Of a stretch of 6,751 nucleotides of DNA, positions 1-6,131 are shown piece by piece (the first letter of the stretch is position 1; each line of letters starts with the position of its first letter). A program made the position numbers and the translations under genes. This stretch comes from Selenomonadaceae bacterium (GTDB lineage Bacteria > Bacillota > Negativicutes > Selenomonadales > Selenomonadaceae), in the NCBI GenBank assembly GCA_016280345.1, contig JAEEGN010000133.1:1-6751 (forward strand). The letters run 5' to 3'. Below the pieces are notes generated by a model. It was not told the origin of the DNA, did not search any database, and was given only the letters and a program-made list of their open reading frames with translations.

Positions 1-65
1 AACACCCGCATCTTTGCCCTCAACCTTACCGCGCCCTCACGCCAACACCTCACGCTTTTTCATGC

Positions 66-128
66 GGTAGGCTCCCTCCGCCCCTTCGTGGCACCTTCCT
101 CCGGGAGGGAGACTCCGCAAACTCTACC
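66..128. repeat. GC-rich intergenic palindromic repeat
   Basis: An 8-bp stem CTCCCTCC (72-79) pairs with GGAGGGAG (104-111). It encloses a small inner hairpin, GCC (80-82) with GGC (90-92), and a CCTCCGGGAGG palindrome around 98-108. An outer pair GGTAG (66-70)/CTACC (124-128) brackets the whole. No reading frame with a ribosome site covers it. The nested-stem layout is typical of dispersed intergenic palindromic repeats in GC-rich Firmicutes, but copy number cannot be judged from one window. Positions 1-65 show no feature I can support. Confidence 0.5.
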
Positions 129-154
129 CTTTTCCCTCCTTCCGCTCTTCCAAC

Positions 155-188
155 AAAAATCCCCCCGCGCGTCCGCGGGGGGATTTTT
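155..188 (-). terminator. Rho-independent terminator of the RTX gene
   Basis: A perfect 15-bp stem pairs AAAAATCCCCCCGCG (155-169) with its complement (174-188) around a 4-nt loop. It lies about 42 nt beyond the stop codon at 231. On the minus strand the stem runs into a T-rich tail (ATTTTTG). The + strand also has a T tract (184-190), so the hairpin could act in both directions and insulate whatever lies left of the window. Confidence 0.9.
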
Positions 189-230
189 TTGTTGCTTATG
201 AGGTTTTGCCTCGAAGATGAGCCTTACGGC

Positions 231-3200
231 TTACTTCTTGACAATGTCGGTGCCGGTGACCTCGTAGGTCGTGGTCACAGCGCCGTTGATGCCGTCGGTG
301 AAGAGGACCTGATAGGTCGCACTGCCGGAATCCTGGAGGAACGCCGTCGCGCCGGTGTTCTTGTTCTGGATCTGCAGGTAGTTGCCGCCGTTCAGGGTGG
401 TCTTCGTCGCTACGACGGAGCCGTCATCGACCATGTCATAGAGCATGACCTTGTCGCCGACGCCGACGTTGTTGATAACATCCTTACCGTCGCTCTGGCC
501 GAAGTAGAAGATATCCGTAGCCTCAACGCCCAGAGCGTCGATGCCGCCGCCGTACATGACGTCGTTCGCGGAGCCGCCGCCGTAGAGGGTGTTGAACACG
601 CCGTTGCCGCCCGTGAGGGTCTCAGCGATGGAGCCGTTACCAGCCAGGAAGTTGTCGCCGCCGTTGGAGCCGGTGACCTGGGTGATGTAGCTGTAGTTCT
701 CGCCCGCCTCGAAGTACCGGCCGCTGTTGCCAAGGTCGATCTTGACGCCGAAGGTGAGGCCGGAGACGTCGATGGCGCTGCCGCCGTTCTTGGAGCCGTA
801 GTAGTACTTCGCAACCGTGGCGTCGGTGACGACCTCGGTGGAGTTCTGGGCGATAGCCGTCAGGCGCTCGTTGCCGCCGGTCAGGCCGTTGCGCAGAACG
901 GCGTGAGCCGAGATGCTGTCGTTGCCGTTCGCCATCTGGAGAACCAGGCTGCCGCTGCCGTTGTTAAGGGTCAGCGTGCCGGCGCCGGCCGCCCAGTTGT
1001 AAGCCGCGCTGGTGCCGTTCATCAGCGTGCCCTCGTAGAAGAGAACCGCGTCATCGGAAGCGCCGAAGCCGCCGTCGAAGTTCTGGACGGTATCCTTGCC
1101 GGTGTAGCGCGCGATACCGAACTCTTCGCGGGAAGCGTTAATGGCCGTGGTGTTGACCAGGGAGTCGTTGCCGAGACCGCCGGCCAGGGTGTCGCCCGTG
1201 CCCGCGTACATCGTGTCGGCGAGATCGCCGCCGATGATGGTGTCGGCCGCGTCGTTGTTGGCACCGGTCAGAACCATCGCCACCTTGACGTGATCCTTGG
1301 AGCCGTTGATGTTGGAGCCGTAGTCGGTTGCGAACCAGACAGCCTGCGTCGCGTTCGCGCCATAGAGCGTATCCTGGACGTAGACCTGAACACCGGCGTC
1401 GCCCTCGGTCGGGGTGACGTTGGCGTTGAAGGAGCCGTTCTGCGCCGTGACGACGGTGCCGTCCGCCTTGAAGACGGAAGTCGCACCCTTGAAGGCCGCT
1501 TCCTTCAGGTCGCGGGTGCCGTCCGCACGGACGAAGGCAACCTCATCCGCACCAGCCAGGATATCCTTGTCAGCGATGCTGTAGTTGTTGATGACGACTT
1601 CCTGACCAGCCTGAACAGCCGAAGCATCGATGACATCGACGCCCTTCACAGCCGCGGTGATGGTATCGTCGCGGAGCGCGGCGGTGACCGTGGAGTGCTT
1701 CGCGTTCAGCGTGACCTCGTTGCGGCCGCCGGACTCGGACAGGTCGAAGACATCCTTCTCGCTACCGCCGATGATCGTGTTGTTCGTGAGGTTACCGCCG
1801 ATGGTGACGATGTTGTGGCCCGTGGAACCGCCGGTCTCCGGATCGGAAGCGTCGCCGACCAGGTTGACGAAGTTGTAACCGGTGGACTTATCAGTCGCGA
1901 TATTGCCGTTGTTGTCCTTGCCGAGGACGATGGAGTCGTCGCCCTGGCCGCCGACAATCGTGGTGTAGCGGGCGTTGACGAGGTTGATGGAGTCGTCGCC
2001 GGTGCCGCCGTTGAACATGGCCTGCTCAGCCGACCACGCGAAGATGGAGTCGTCGCCGACGCCTGCCTTGACGGAGGTGTTGTTGGCGCGGGCAATGTTG
2101 CCGCCCCAGCTCTGGCCCGCCTGGCTGTCGAAGAAGATGTAGTCGTTGCCGGCGCCGAGGTTCAGGACATCCTTCTCGACGTCGCCCTTGGTGAAGAACA
2201 GGCTATCAGCCGAGACACCGCCGTTGATGGTGGTCCAGCCGTCGCCGCCGATCAGGCTGACGAGGTTGTTGTCCTCGACGAGGTCAACATAGTTGAAGCC
2301 ATCGGTGTTGGTACCCGCCGCCGTGCCGTCGAAGATGAGGGTATCGTCGCCGGTGCCGCTGTAAATCGTCTCATAGGTAGCCTTGATGTAAACGCTGTCA
2401 GCGCCGGTGCCGAGGTCGAGCTTGTGGCCGGTGCCGCCGGTGATGGTGACGGTATCGTCGCCGCCGCCCAGCGTGTACTTGCCGCCCAGCGCGCCCTCGA
2501 TGTAGAGGCTGTCAGCGCCCATGGCCAGAACGACCGTCTGGTCAGTAGCCTGCGGCTGGATGTGAACCTTGATGCCCCGGGTACCGCCGAGGATGGTGTT
2601 GTTCTTGCCGTTGTCATCGACTTCCATGACCGCCGTGTCGGCAATCTTCGAGACATCGACATAGTTGGAAGTACCGGCAACCGCGATAACATCGGAGCCA
2701 GTATCGCCACTGATATAGCCGGCCATTACCGTGTTGAAGGCACCCGTGACCTTGATATTGTCATTGGTCGTGGTGGTCGTGCCATCATTGATATTGACGG
2801 TGTTGCTGGTGCCGGTGACCGTGACATTATCGTTGCCGTCGCCTACGCTTATCTTATTGTAGTTACCGGTGATGGAAGCATCATCATTGCCGTTGCCAAG
2901 GTTAATCTTGTTGCTGGCGCCGGAAACCGTAACCTTATCAGTAACATCGCTGCCCGAGAAGGTGTACCCAGAACCCTTGATGGTGACCTTGGTCATTCCC
3001 TGGGTGGCCTTCGGATTGCTCTTAATCGTACCGTTCGTTCCTTCAGCCGAAACCTTCCCATCGTCCTGAAGAATGAGCGTATCCTTGTTGCCCTGATCCG
3101 TTACCAAATTTACGGTCTTGATGCTAACGGTATTCTCAGCGCCAAGAATGAAAGCGTCCTCAACGGCAGCGCCCAAGGTGACCTGCGCCTGCACCGCGTC

Positions 3201-4007
3201 GATGGTGTCCTTCTTGCCCGCGGTGACAGAGATGTAACCGCTGGCACCGGAAACGCTCACATAGTGCTCGTTGCCGCCCAGAGCCTTGACGGTGGCCAGG
3301 GTGCCGGCAATCTTGATGGTATCCTGCGCGCTGGTCGCGGCGAGGGTTACGAAGCCGCGCTCCGCCGTAGCGCTGGTGAAGGTGATCTCGTTCTTCTTGC
3401 CGGAGATGGAGAGATAGCCGTTCGAAGCCGAAACGACGTTGCTGTCGCCAGCGATGGTCGACCACTTGGCCGTGGTGCCAATGACACCGCCCGCGATAAC
3501 GGTGTTCTTCGTGGACTTCGCAGCGATGGAGAGCACGCCAGCGCCGCCCATGACTACAGTGTTGCCGCCGTCGCCGTTGATGATGACCCAATCAGCCGCT
3601 TCCGCCGAACCGGTGTTGATGCTGTTGCCCTTGTTGGCAATCTTGACGGTATCATCGTACTGGCCGAGCTTGACCGACCACTTATCGCCGGACTTCGAGC
3701 TCAGATTGACGAAATGACCGACATTGTAGGCGGAATTCCACCAATCCTTGTCCTCGACGAACTCCATCTTCGTCGACGTGCTGCCCGATACGGTCTTCAG
3801 ATAGCCCGGGGTGTAGTTGGCCTCATAGGTGTAGAGACCGTTCTCCTGGGTAATCTTCGCCAGAACTACCGTCTGGCCCTTCAGCGTGCCGCCCGCGGTG
3901 ATGAAGCCAGCGGTAAGGTTCGCCTTGTCGGACAGAGAGAAGTAACCAGTGGAGAACTTGCCTGCTTTGGTGACCAGACCGAGGTCAGCCGAAACAAAAC
4001 CTGCCAT
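231..4007 (-). CDS. RTX-type calcium-binding repeat protein, adhesin or S-layer-like
   Basis: This is a 1,258-residue acidic protein rich in Gly, Asp, Asn, Thr and Ser, with no cysteine. Residues 1-280 are repetitive beta-type sequence (GNTVVMGG, KNTVIAGG) without a Sec signal peptide. RTX nonapeptide-like motifs (GGxGxDxhx) follow: LGNGNDDASI near 370, VGDGNDNVTV near 389, GGGDDTVTI near 514, GTGDDTLIF at 551, LGAGNDYIF near 617, GVGDDSIF near 649, GGTGDDSI near 667, GGQGDDSI near 686 and GGLGNDSL near 943. Such repeats bind calcium and fold as parallel beta-rolls outside the cell. Two serralysin-like C-terminal motifs, GKDTVQNF (970-977) and FYFGQSDGKDVINNVGVGD (1167-1185), support type I secretion by a C-terminal signal; this is inferred. 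The ATG at 4007 is preceded by AGGAGG (4019-4024, 11-nt spacer). Leader, promoter and terminator frame it as a single-gene unit. Export partners are not in the window. Whether it is an adhesin, S-layer protein or other surface protein cannot be decided. Confidence 0.9.
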   Translation of the reverse strand: MAGFVSADLGLVTKAGKFSTGYFSLSDKANLTAGFITAGGTLKGQTVVLAKITQENGLYTYEANYTPGYLKTVSGSTSTKMEFVEDKDWWNSAYNVGHFVNLSSKSGDKWSVKLGQYDDTVKIANKGNSINTGSAEAADWVIINGDGGNTVVMGGAGVLSIAAKSTKNTVIAGGVIGTTAKWSTIAGDSNVVSASNGYLSISGKKNEITFTSATAERGFVTLAATSAQDTIKIAGTLATVKALGGNEHYVSVSGASGYISVTAGKKDTIDAVQAQVTLGAAVEDAFILGAENTVSIKTVNLVTDQGNKDTLILQDDGKVSAEGTNGTIKSNPKATQGMTKVTIKGSGYTFSGSDVTDKVTVSGASNKINLGNGNDDASITGNYNKISVGDGNDNVTVTGTSNTVNINDGTTTTTNDNIKVTGAFNTVMAGYISGDTGSDVIAVAGTSNYVDVSKIADTAVMEVDDNGKNNTILGGTRGIKVHIQPQATDQTVVLAMGADSLYIEGALGGKYTLGGGDDTVTITGGTGHKLDLGTGADSVYIKATYETIYSGTGDDTLIFDGTAAGTNTDGFNYVDLVEDNNLVSLIGGDGWTTINGGVSADSLFFTKGDVEKDVLNLGAGNDYIFFDSQAGQSWGGNIARANNTSVKAGVGDDSIFAWSAEQAMFNGGTGDDSINLVNARYTTIVGGQGDDSIVLGKDNNGNIATDKSTGYNFVNLVGDASDPETGGSTGHNIVTIGGNLTNNTIIGGSEKDVFDLSESGGRNEVTLNAKHSTVTAALRDDTITAAVKGVDVIDASAVQAGQEVVINNYSIADKDILAGADEVAFVRADGTRDLKEAAFKGATSVFKADGTVVTAQNGSFNANVTPTEGDAGVQVYVQDTLYGANATQAVWFATDYGSNINGSKDHVKVAMVLTGANNDAADTIIGGDLADTMYAGTGDTLAGGLGNDSLVNTTAINASREEFGIARYTGKDTVQNFDGGFGASDDAVLFYEGTLMNGTSAAYNWAAGAGTLTLNNGSGSLVLQMANGNDSISAHAVLRNGLTGGNERLTAIAQNSTEVVTDATVAKYYYGSKNGGSAIDVSGLTFGVKIDLGNSGRYFEAGENYSYITQVTGSNGGDNFLAGNGSIAETLTGGNGVFNTLYGGGSANDVMYGGGIDALGVEATDIFYFGQSDGKDVINNVGVGDKVMLYDMVDDGSVVATKTTLNGGNYLQIQNKNTGATAFLQDSGSATYQVLFTDGINGAVTTTYEVTGTDIVKK

Positions 4008-4018
4008 AGATGTAACAA

Positions 4019-4024
4019 CCTCCT
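4019..4024 (-). promoter_or_regulatory. Ribosome binding site of the RTX gene
   Basis: AGGAGG on the minus strand, 11 nt before the ATG at 4007-4005. The spacing is slightly long, but no other in-frame start lies closer to it. Confidence 0.8.
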
Positions 4025-4043
4025 ATAAAATAAATGATTTCGA

Positions 4044-4103
4044 CGGGGGCGGGGAGGCCCCCGCCATCGCCTGCCGCCGGGCATGGATGGATTTACCCGG
4101 CAG
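4044..4103 (-). promoter_or_regulatory. Structured 5' leader of the RTX gene
   Basis: The leader between the predicted transcription start (about 4117) and the start codon is about 110 nt. It contains two hairpins. One has a 7-bp CGGGGGC/GCCCCCG stem (4044-4050/4057-4063) with a 6-nt loop. The other pairs about 8 bp of CTG+CCGGG with CCCGGCAG (4071-4081/4096-4103) with a 3-nt bulge. Neither is followed by a T run, so they do not look like terminators. Long structured leaders on very highly expressed surface-layer genes often stabilise the message; that role is inferred here. Confidence 0.5.
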
Positions 4104-4123
4104 AGTCCAAAAGACTTTACCCT

Positions 4124-4152
4124 AGAATAGCACAAGCCCTGCCCCTTGTAAA
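4124..4152 (-). promoter_or_regulatory. Strong sigma-70-type promoter of the RTX gene
   Basis: On the minus strand, -35 TTTACA (4152-4147) is followed by a 17-nt spacer and -10 TATTCT (4129-4124). A TG one base before the -10 makes an extended -10. The predicted start of transcription is near 4117. Directly upstream (4153-4250) are several A and T tracts, as expected of an UP element. The spacing is optimal and the promoter faces the RTX gene. Confidence 0.75.
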
Positions 4153-4538
4153 GAGATTTTGGGAAATTTTTTTATTAAAAACTGTGATTTTTCGCCAAAA
4201 AAATTTTTCTCTCGCCCGAAAAAACCGCCTCCGTCGTCCGTTTTTTTGGTACAAATTTCCTAAGATTTCCCGCCGCGGACACAAGATGTTGTGGCCAAAC
4301 GCGCCCCACCCGCCCGCAGCCCAACCCCTCGCTCCCATCGACTACAGAAGCAAAAACGAAAGCAATCCCTATCGTTTTCCCTGTCCCCAAGCGAAGAAAG
4401 GGTTAATGCATGACCGTTTGCATGAACCTTTATGTCCGGCGCAGCGCTGGATGCGGCAAATGTATTTCATTCTGCACAAGCTTATAGTGTCGTGCCCCTT
4501 CCCTCTGCCCTTCCGGAAGGAATCAATGGAACATATGC
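4153..4538. other. Non-coding stretch between the promoter and the DUF2922 terminator
   Basis: I find no gene here that I can support. The only long + strand frame through it spans the promoter and terminator, lacks a ribosome site and has no recognisable domain. Visible elements are A/T-rich tracts at 4153-4250 with repeated runs of 5-8 A or T, two GCATGA direct repeats 12 bp apart (4408-4413 and 4420-4425), and a perfect 12-bp palindrome CCTTCCGGAAGG (4509-4520). The A/T tracts are probably upstream promoter DNA. The repeats and palindrome could be protein-binding sites, but nothing proves it. Confidence 0.45.
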
Positions 4539-4580
4539 AGAAATCCCCCGCCTCCTTTTGATCGGAAGCGGGGGATTTCT
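4539..4580 (-). terminator. Terminator-like hairpin after the DUF2922 gene
   Basis: A perfect 13-bp stem AGAAATCCCCCGC (4539-4551) with its complement (4568-4580) and a 16-nt loop starts 10 nt past the stop codon at 4590. On the minus strand the tail after the stem (GCATATG) is poor in T. On the + strand the tail (4581-4591) is T-rich. It probably ends the DUF1659/DUF2922 transcript, since the stem itself ends in ATTTCT, but its U tract is better placed for + strand transcripts. Confidence 0.65.
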
Positions 4581-4589
4581 TTGTTTCTT

Positions 4590-4820
4590 TTAGATGAGCT
4601 TGTCTTCGCTGACTTCGCGGACGACGGCGGACTGGATGCCGACGGCATGGGCACCGGACTCCTGGTCGCAGATGAGGTCGCCGGTGACGAAGACCTGCAG
4701 GGCCGGCTCGACGGCGGCCCGGTCAAGGCCGGGCGCCGGGTCGGACAGGGAGTAGGTCTTGACTTTGCCGTTGTCAAGGGCATAGGCGGCTTTGAGTGCC
4801 GTAGTGGTTTTGACTGCCAT
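4590..4820 (-). CDS. DUF2922 family small protein
   Basis: A 76-residue protein whose length and pattern match DUF2922 (Pfam family of unknown function, common in Firmicutes). There is an N-terminal beta strand (LKAAYALDNGKVKTYSLSDP), an amphipathic helix (LDRAAVEPALQVFVTG), then beta segments ending in GIQSAVVREVSEDKLI. No signal peptide or membrane segment is seen. The start is set at 4820 (MAVKTTT) because AAGGAGGTGA (4826-4835) lies 5 nt upstream; the ATG at 4838 would include that ribosome site in the coding region. It follows the DUF1659 gene by 102 bp, and these two families are commonly adjacent, so a shared transcript is likely. The biochemical role is unknown. Confidence 0.85.
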   Translation of the reverse strand: MAVKTTTALKAAYALDNGKVKTYSLSDPAPGLDRAAVEPALQVFVTGDLICDQESGAHAVGIQSAVVREVSEDKLI

Positions 4821-4868
4821 GGGTTTCACCTCCTTCATGATGGGATTTTCCGGACGCCAGCCGCCGGC

Positions 4869-4886
4869 GCGGCGTCAATGCGCCGC
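4869..4886 (-). other. Small stem-loop between the DUF1659 and DUF2922 genes
   Basis: GCGGCG (4869-4874) and CGCCGC (4881-4886) form a 6-bp GC stem with a 6-nt loop in the 102-bp spacer. No T run follows, so it is more likely an RNA-processing or stability element, or chance in GC-rich DNA, than a terminator. Confidence 0.3.
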
Positions 4887-4922
4887 CGCGTTCCTGACGG
4901 CTTCGCTGCCCCGGAGGGCCGA

Positions 4923-5147
4923 TCAGTCCTCGACGAGGACGGCGGTGTCCTGGCGCTCGATCTGGCCGAGGGCGTGGATCTGGAGCGCGGCCAGGCCGCT
5001 GCCGGCGCTGTAAAGCGCGGCGCTAGTGGCATTCGGATTGATGGAGCCAAAGGTGCGCCCGGCGTAGATGGTCTTGCCGCCGCTGGAGGTTCCAGTGGCG
5101 ACGCGAAGGATGAGCTTGGTGCTCTTCCCGGTCTCAACGACTGCCAT
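4923..5147 (-). CDS. DUF1659 family small protein
   Basis: A 74-residue protein matching DUF1659 (unknown function, Firmicutes). It has the typical MAVVETG-TKLILRV start, a GTSSGGKTIYAGRTFGSINPNAT centre, and a helix SAALYSAGSGLAALQIHAL followed by a short strand (DTAVLVED). No signal peptide or transmembrane segment is seen. The start at 5147 is fixed by a near-perfect anti-16S match, AAAGGAGGTGAT (5153-5164), 5 nt upstream. It is first of two genes, with DUF2922 downstream on the same strand. The very strong ribosome sites of both genes suggest abundant translation. Both starts also share the MAV N-terminus. What the pair does is not known. Confidence 0.85.
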   Translation of the reverse strand: MAVVETGKSTKLILRVATGTSSGGKTIYAGRTFGSINPNATSAALYSAGSGLAALQIHALGQIERQDTAVLVED

Positions 5148-5170
5148 GTCGTATCACCTCCTTTCACATG

Positions 5171-5200
5171 GGTATATGCCGAAAGGGGTGAAAAATACAA
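5171..5200 (-). promoter_or_regulatory. Candidate promoter of the DUF1659/DUF2922 unit
   Basis: On the minus strand, TTGTAT (5200-5195), an 18-nt spacer and TATACC (5176-5171) resemble -35 and -10 boxes. Transcription would begin near 5164, leaving only about 17 nt before the ATG and barely including the ribosome site. Both boxes are imperfect, so this is tentative. Confidence 0.35.
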
Positions 5201-5266
5201 CGCCGCGGGAAATTTTTGGAAAAGAATTTTGAGGAACGAGGTTGAGGGTTTAGGGGGGATAAAAAG

Positions 5267-5315
5267 AAAACGCCCGCGGCATCGTTCAGCAGGGGAACGG
5301 TTCCGCGGGCGTTTT
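5267..5315 (-). terminator. Rho-independent terminator after the Rpn gene
   Basis: A perfect 13-bp stem AAAACGCCCGCGG (5267-5279) with its complement (5303-5315). An inner CGTT/AACG helix (5283-5286/5296-5299) extends it. On the minus strand it runs into TTTTCTTTTT. It lies 57 nt beyond the Rpn stop codon at 5373 and separates that gene from the DUF1659 promoter. Confidence 0.85.
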
Positions 5316-6022
5316 GTATGGGGTTGTGGTGTTTCTGCAGGCGTTTGGGTTCGGTGGTTTTACGATGGCCGCTTACTGCTCCGTCTGGCTCTCCAGCGCC
5401 CGGATCCTGTCCTCCGTCCAGCCGGAGACTTTGGCGATAAGCGTCAGCGGCATATTCTCCGCCAGAAGATTCCGTACCATACCAGCCTGCCCCTGCTCTA
5501 TGCCCTGTTCGCGGCCCTGGGCGATGTAGGACTCACGGGCGTCGTCTTCATTCCATACCAGGCTGACCATGTCAAATACCTCCCTTTGGTGCTTTTCCAG
5601 AAAAACTTTCATGATGTCGTTTTTGATGCAGTAACGCAGGGCTTCTTCGACGGCGGCGTCGCGGCGCTGGCCGTCGCGCTCGTTTTGCCGGATGCGGTCG
5701 ATGAAGAAGCTGTAGTCGTGGACGGGGCGGCAGTCCCGCAGGAGTTTCGCCTGCCGGGGGTAGTGAATGTCGTGGATCGTCACGGTGAGATCGATATCGG
5801 ATTTCGCGCCTTTGGGAAACGCGTCCGAGAGACGAACCGTCACGATTTCCGGGCACTCGCCCAATCCATTGTAAAAGCCGAAAAACCGGGGTGCCGGGAT
5901 CGGGATGGTTTTCTTGCGATAGATCGCGTCCCTGGAAACGATCCCCTGATAGAGTATGGCTAGATAGAAAAGCATCCGCAACGGCATATTCCCGTTCCAG
6001 GTACTCTGATGCTCATGCGGTG

Positions 6023-6070
6023 GTGCACTAGACTCAGCTGCGCCCTTCGGGCTTGCTTCGTCAAGTGCAC
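6023..6070 (-). repeat. Hairpin unit B of the inserted element
   Basis: A 7-bp outer stem GTGCACT/AGTGCAC (6023-6029/6064-6070). On the minus strand the order inward is a T-T mismatch, 3 bp GAC/GTC, a tandem GA/GA internal loop, 3 bp AGC/GCT, a small asymmetric loop, and 4 bp GCCC/GGGC closed by GAA. The wider unit, 6015-6081, begins ATG and ends CAT. The 38-base core 6028-6065 is 27/38 identical to 6087-6124 in unit A. Confidence 0.8.
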
Positions 6071-6079
6071 TGCGCCTAC

Positions 6080-6131
6080 ATGAAATCTAAGCTCACCTTC
6101 GCCCTGCAGGCTCGGTTCACTAAGATTTCAT
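6080..6131 (-). repeat. Hairpin unit A of the inserted element
   Basis: A 9-bp outer stem ATGAAATCT/AGATTTCAT (6080-6088/6123-6131). On the minus strand the order inward is a T-T mismatch, 3 pairs AGT/GCT (one a T-G wobble), a tandem GA/GA internal loop, 3 bp ACC/GGT, a small internal loop, and a GCC/GGC tip. The layout is the same as unit B despite sequence divergence. The in-frame TAG TGA that truncates the Rpn product lies in this unit. Confidence 0.8.

Larger units (their letters stand above)
6015..6131 (-). mobile_element. 117-bp two-hairpin miniature element inserted in the Rpn gene
   Basis: Bounds come from the gene. The minus-strand reading FVFT stops at 6132, and EHQSTW resumes at 6014 in the same frame; removing 117 bp gives FVFT-EHQSTWNGN. 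A one-base slide (6016-6132) is equally possible because of a shared T. There is no target duplication consistent with frame restoration. The element has no coding capacity and consists of two tandem related hairpins separated by 9 nt. The first four and last three minus-strand bases are ATGA and CAT. It is probably mobilised by a transposase elsewhere in the genome. Its family is not identified. Confidence 0.7.

Noticed and set aside
189..4028. A 1,279-codon open frame on the + strand
   Set aside because: It is the exact in-register complement of the RTX gene, has a low-complexity Val/Ala/Asp/Gly/Arg product with no domain, and lacks a ribosome site. It is explained by missing TTA/CTA/TCA codons in the real gene.
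4034..4561. A 175-codon + strand frame
   Set aside because: It runs over the RTX promoter, the A/T tracts and the DUF2922 terminator. The product is Pro/Lys/Arg-rich without a recognisable domain and has no ribosome site.
4581..5963. A 460-codon + strand frame
   Set aside because: It is antisense to the DUF2922, DUF1659 and Rpn genes and crosses the terminator at 5267-5315, so it is a by-product of GC-rich codons.
5373..5987. The C-terminal Rpn piece as an independent gene starting at MPLRML
   Set aside because: No ribosome site precedes the ATG at 5987, and the conserved EHQSTWNGN motif lies upstream in the same frame, so it is the remainder of the interrupted gene.
6015..6131. A CRISPR array or tRNA-like gene
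   Set aside because: Only two diverged units with no spacers; no cloverleaf, anticodon arm or CCA end can be drawn.
6009..6131. A 4-bp ATGA target duplication flanking the insert
   Set aside because: ATGA occurs at both edges, but removing the insert with one copy leaves the Rpn frame shifted; the zero-duplication solution restores EHQSTW in frame.
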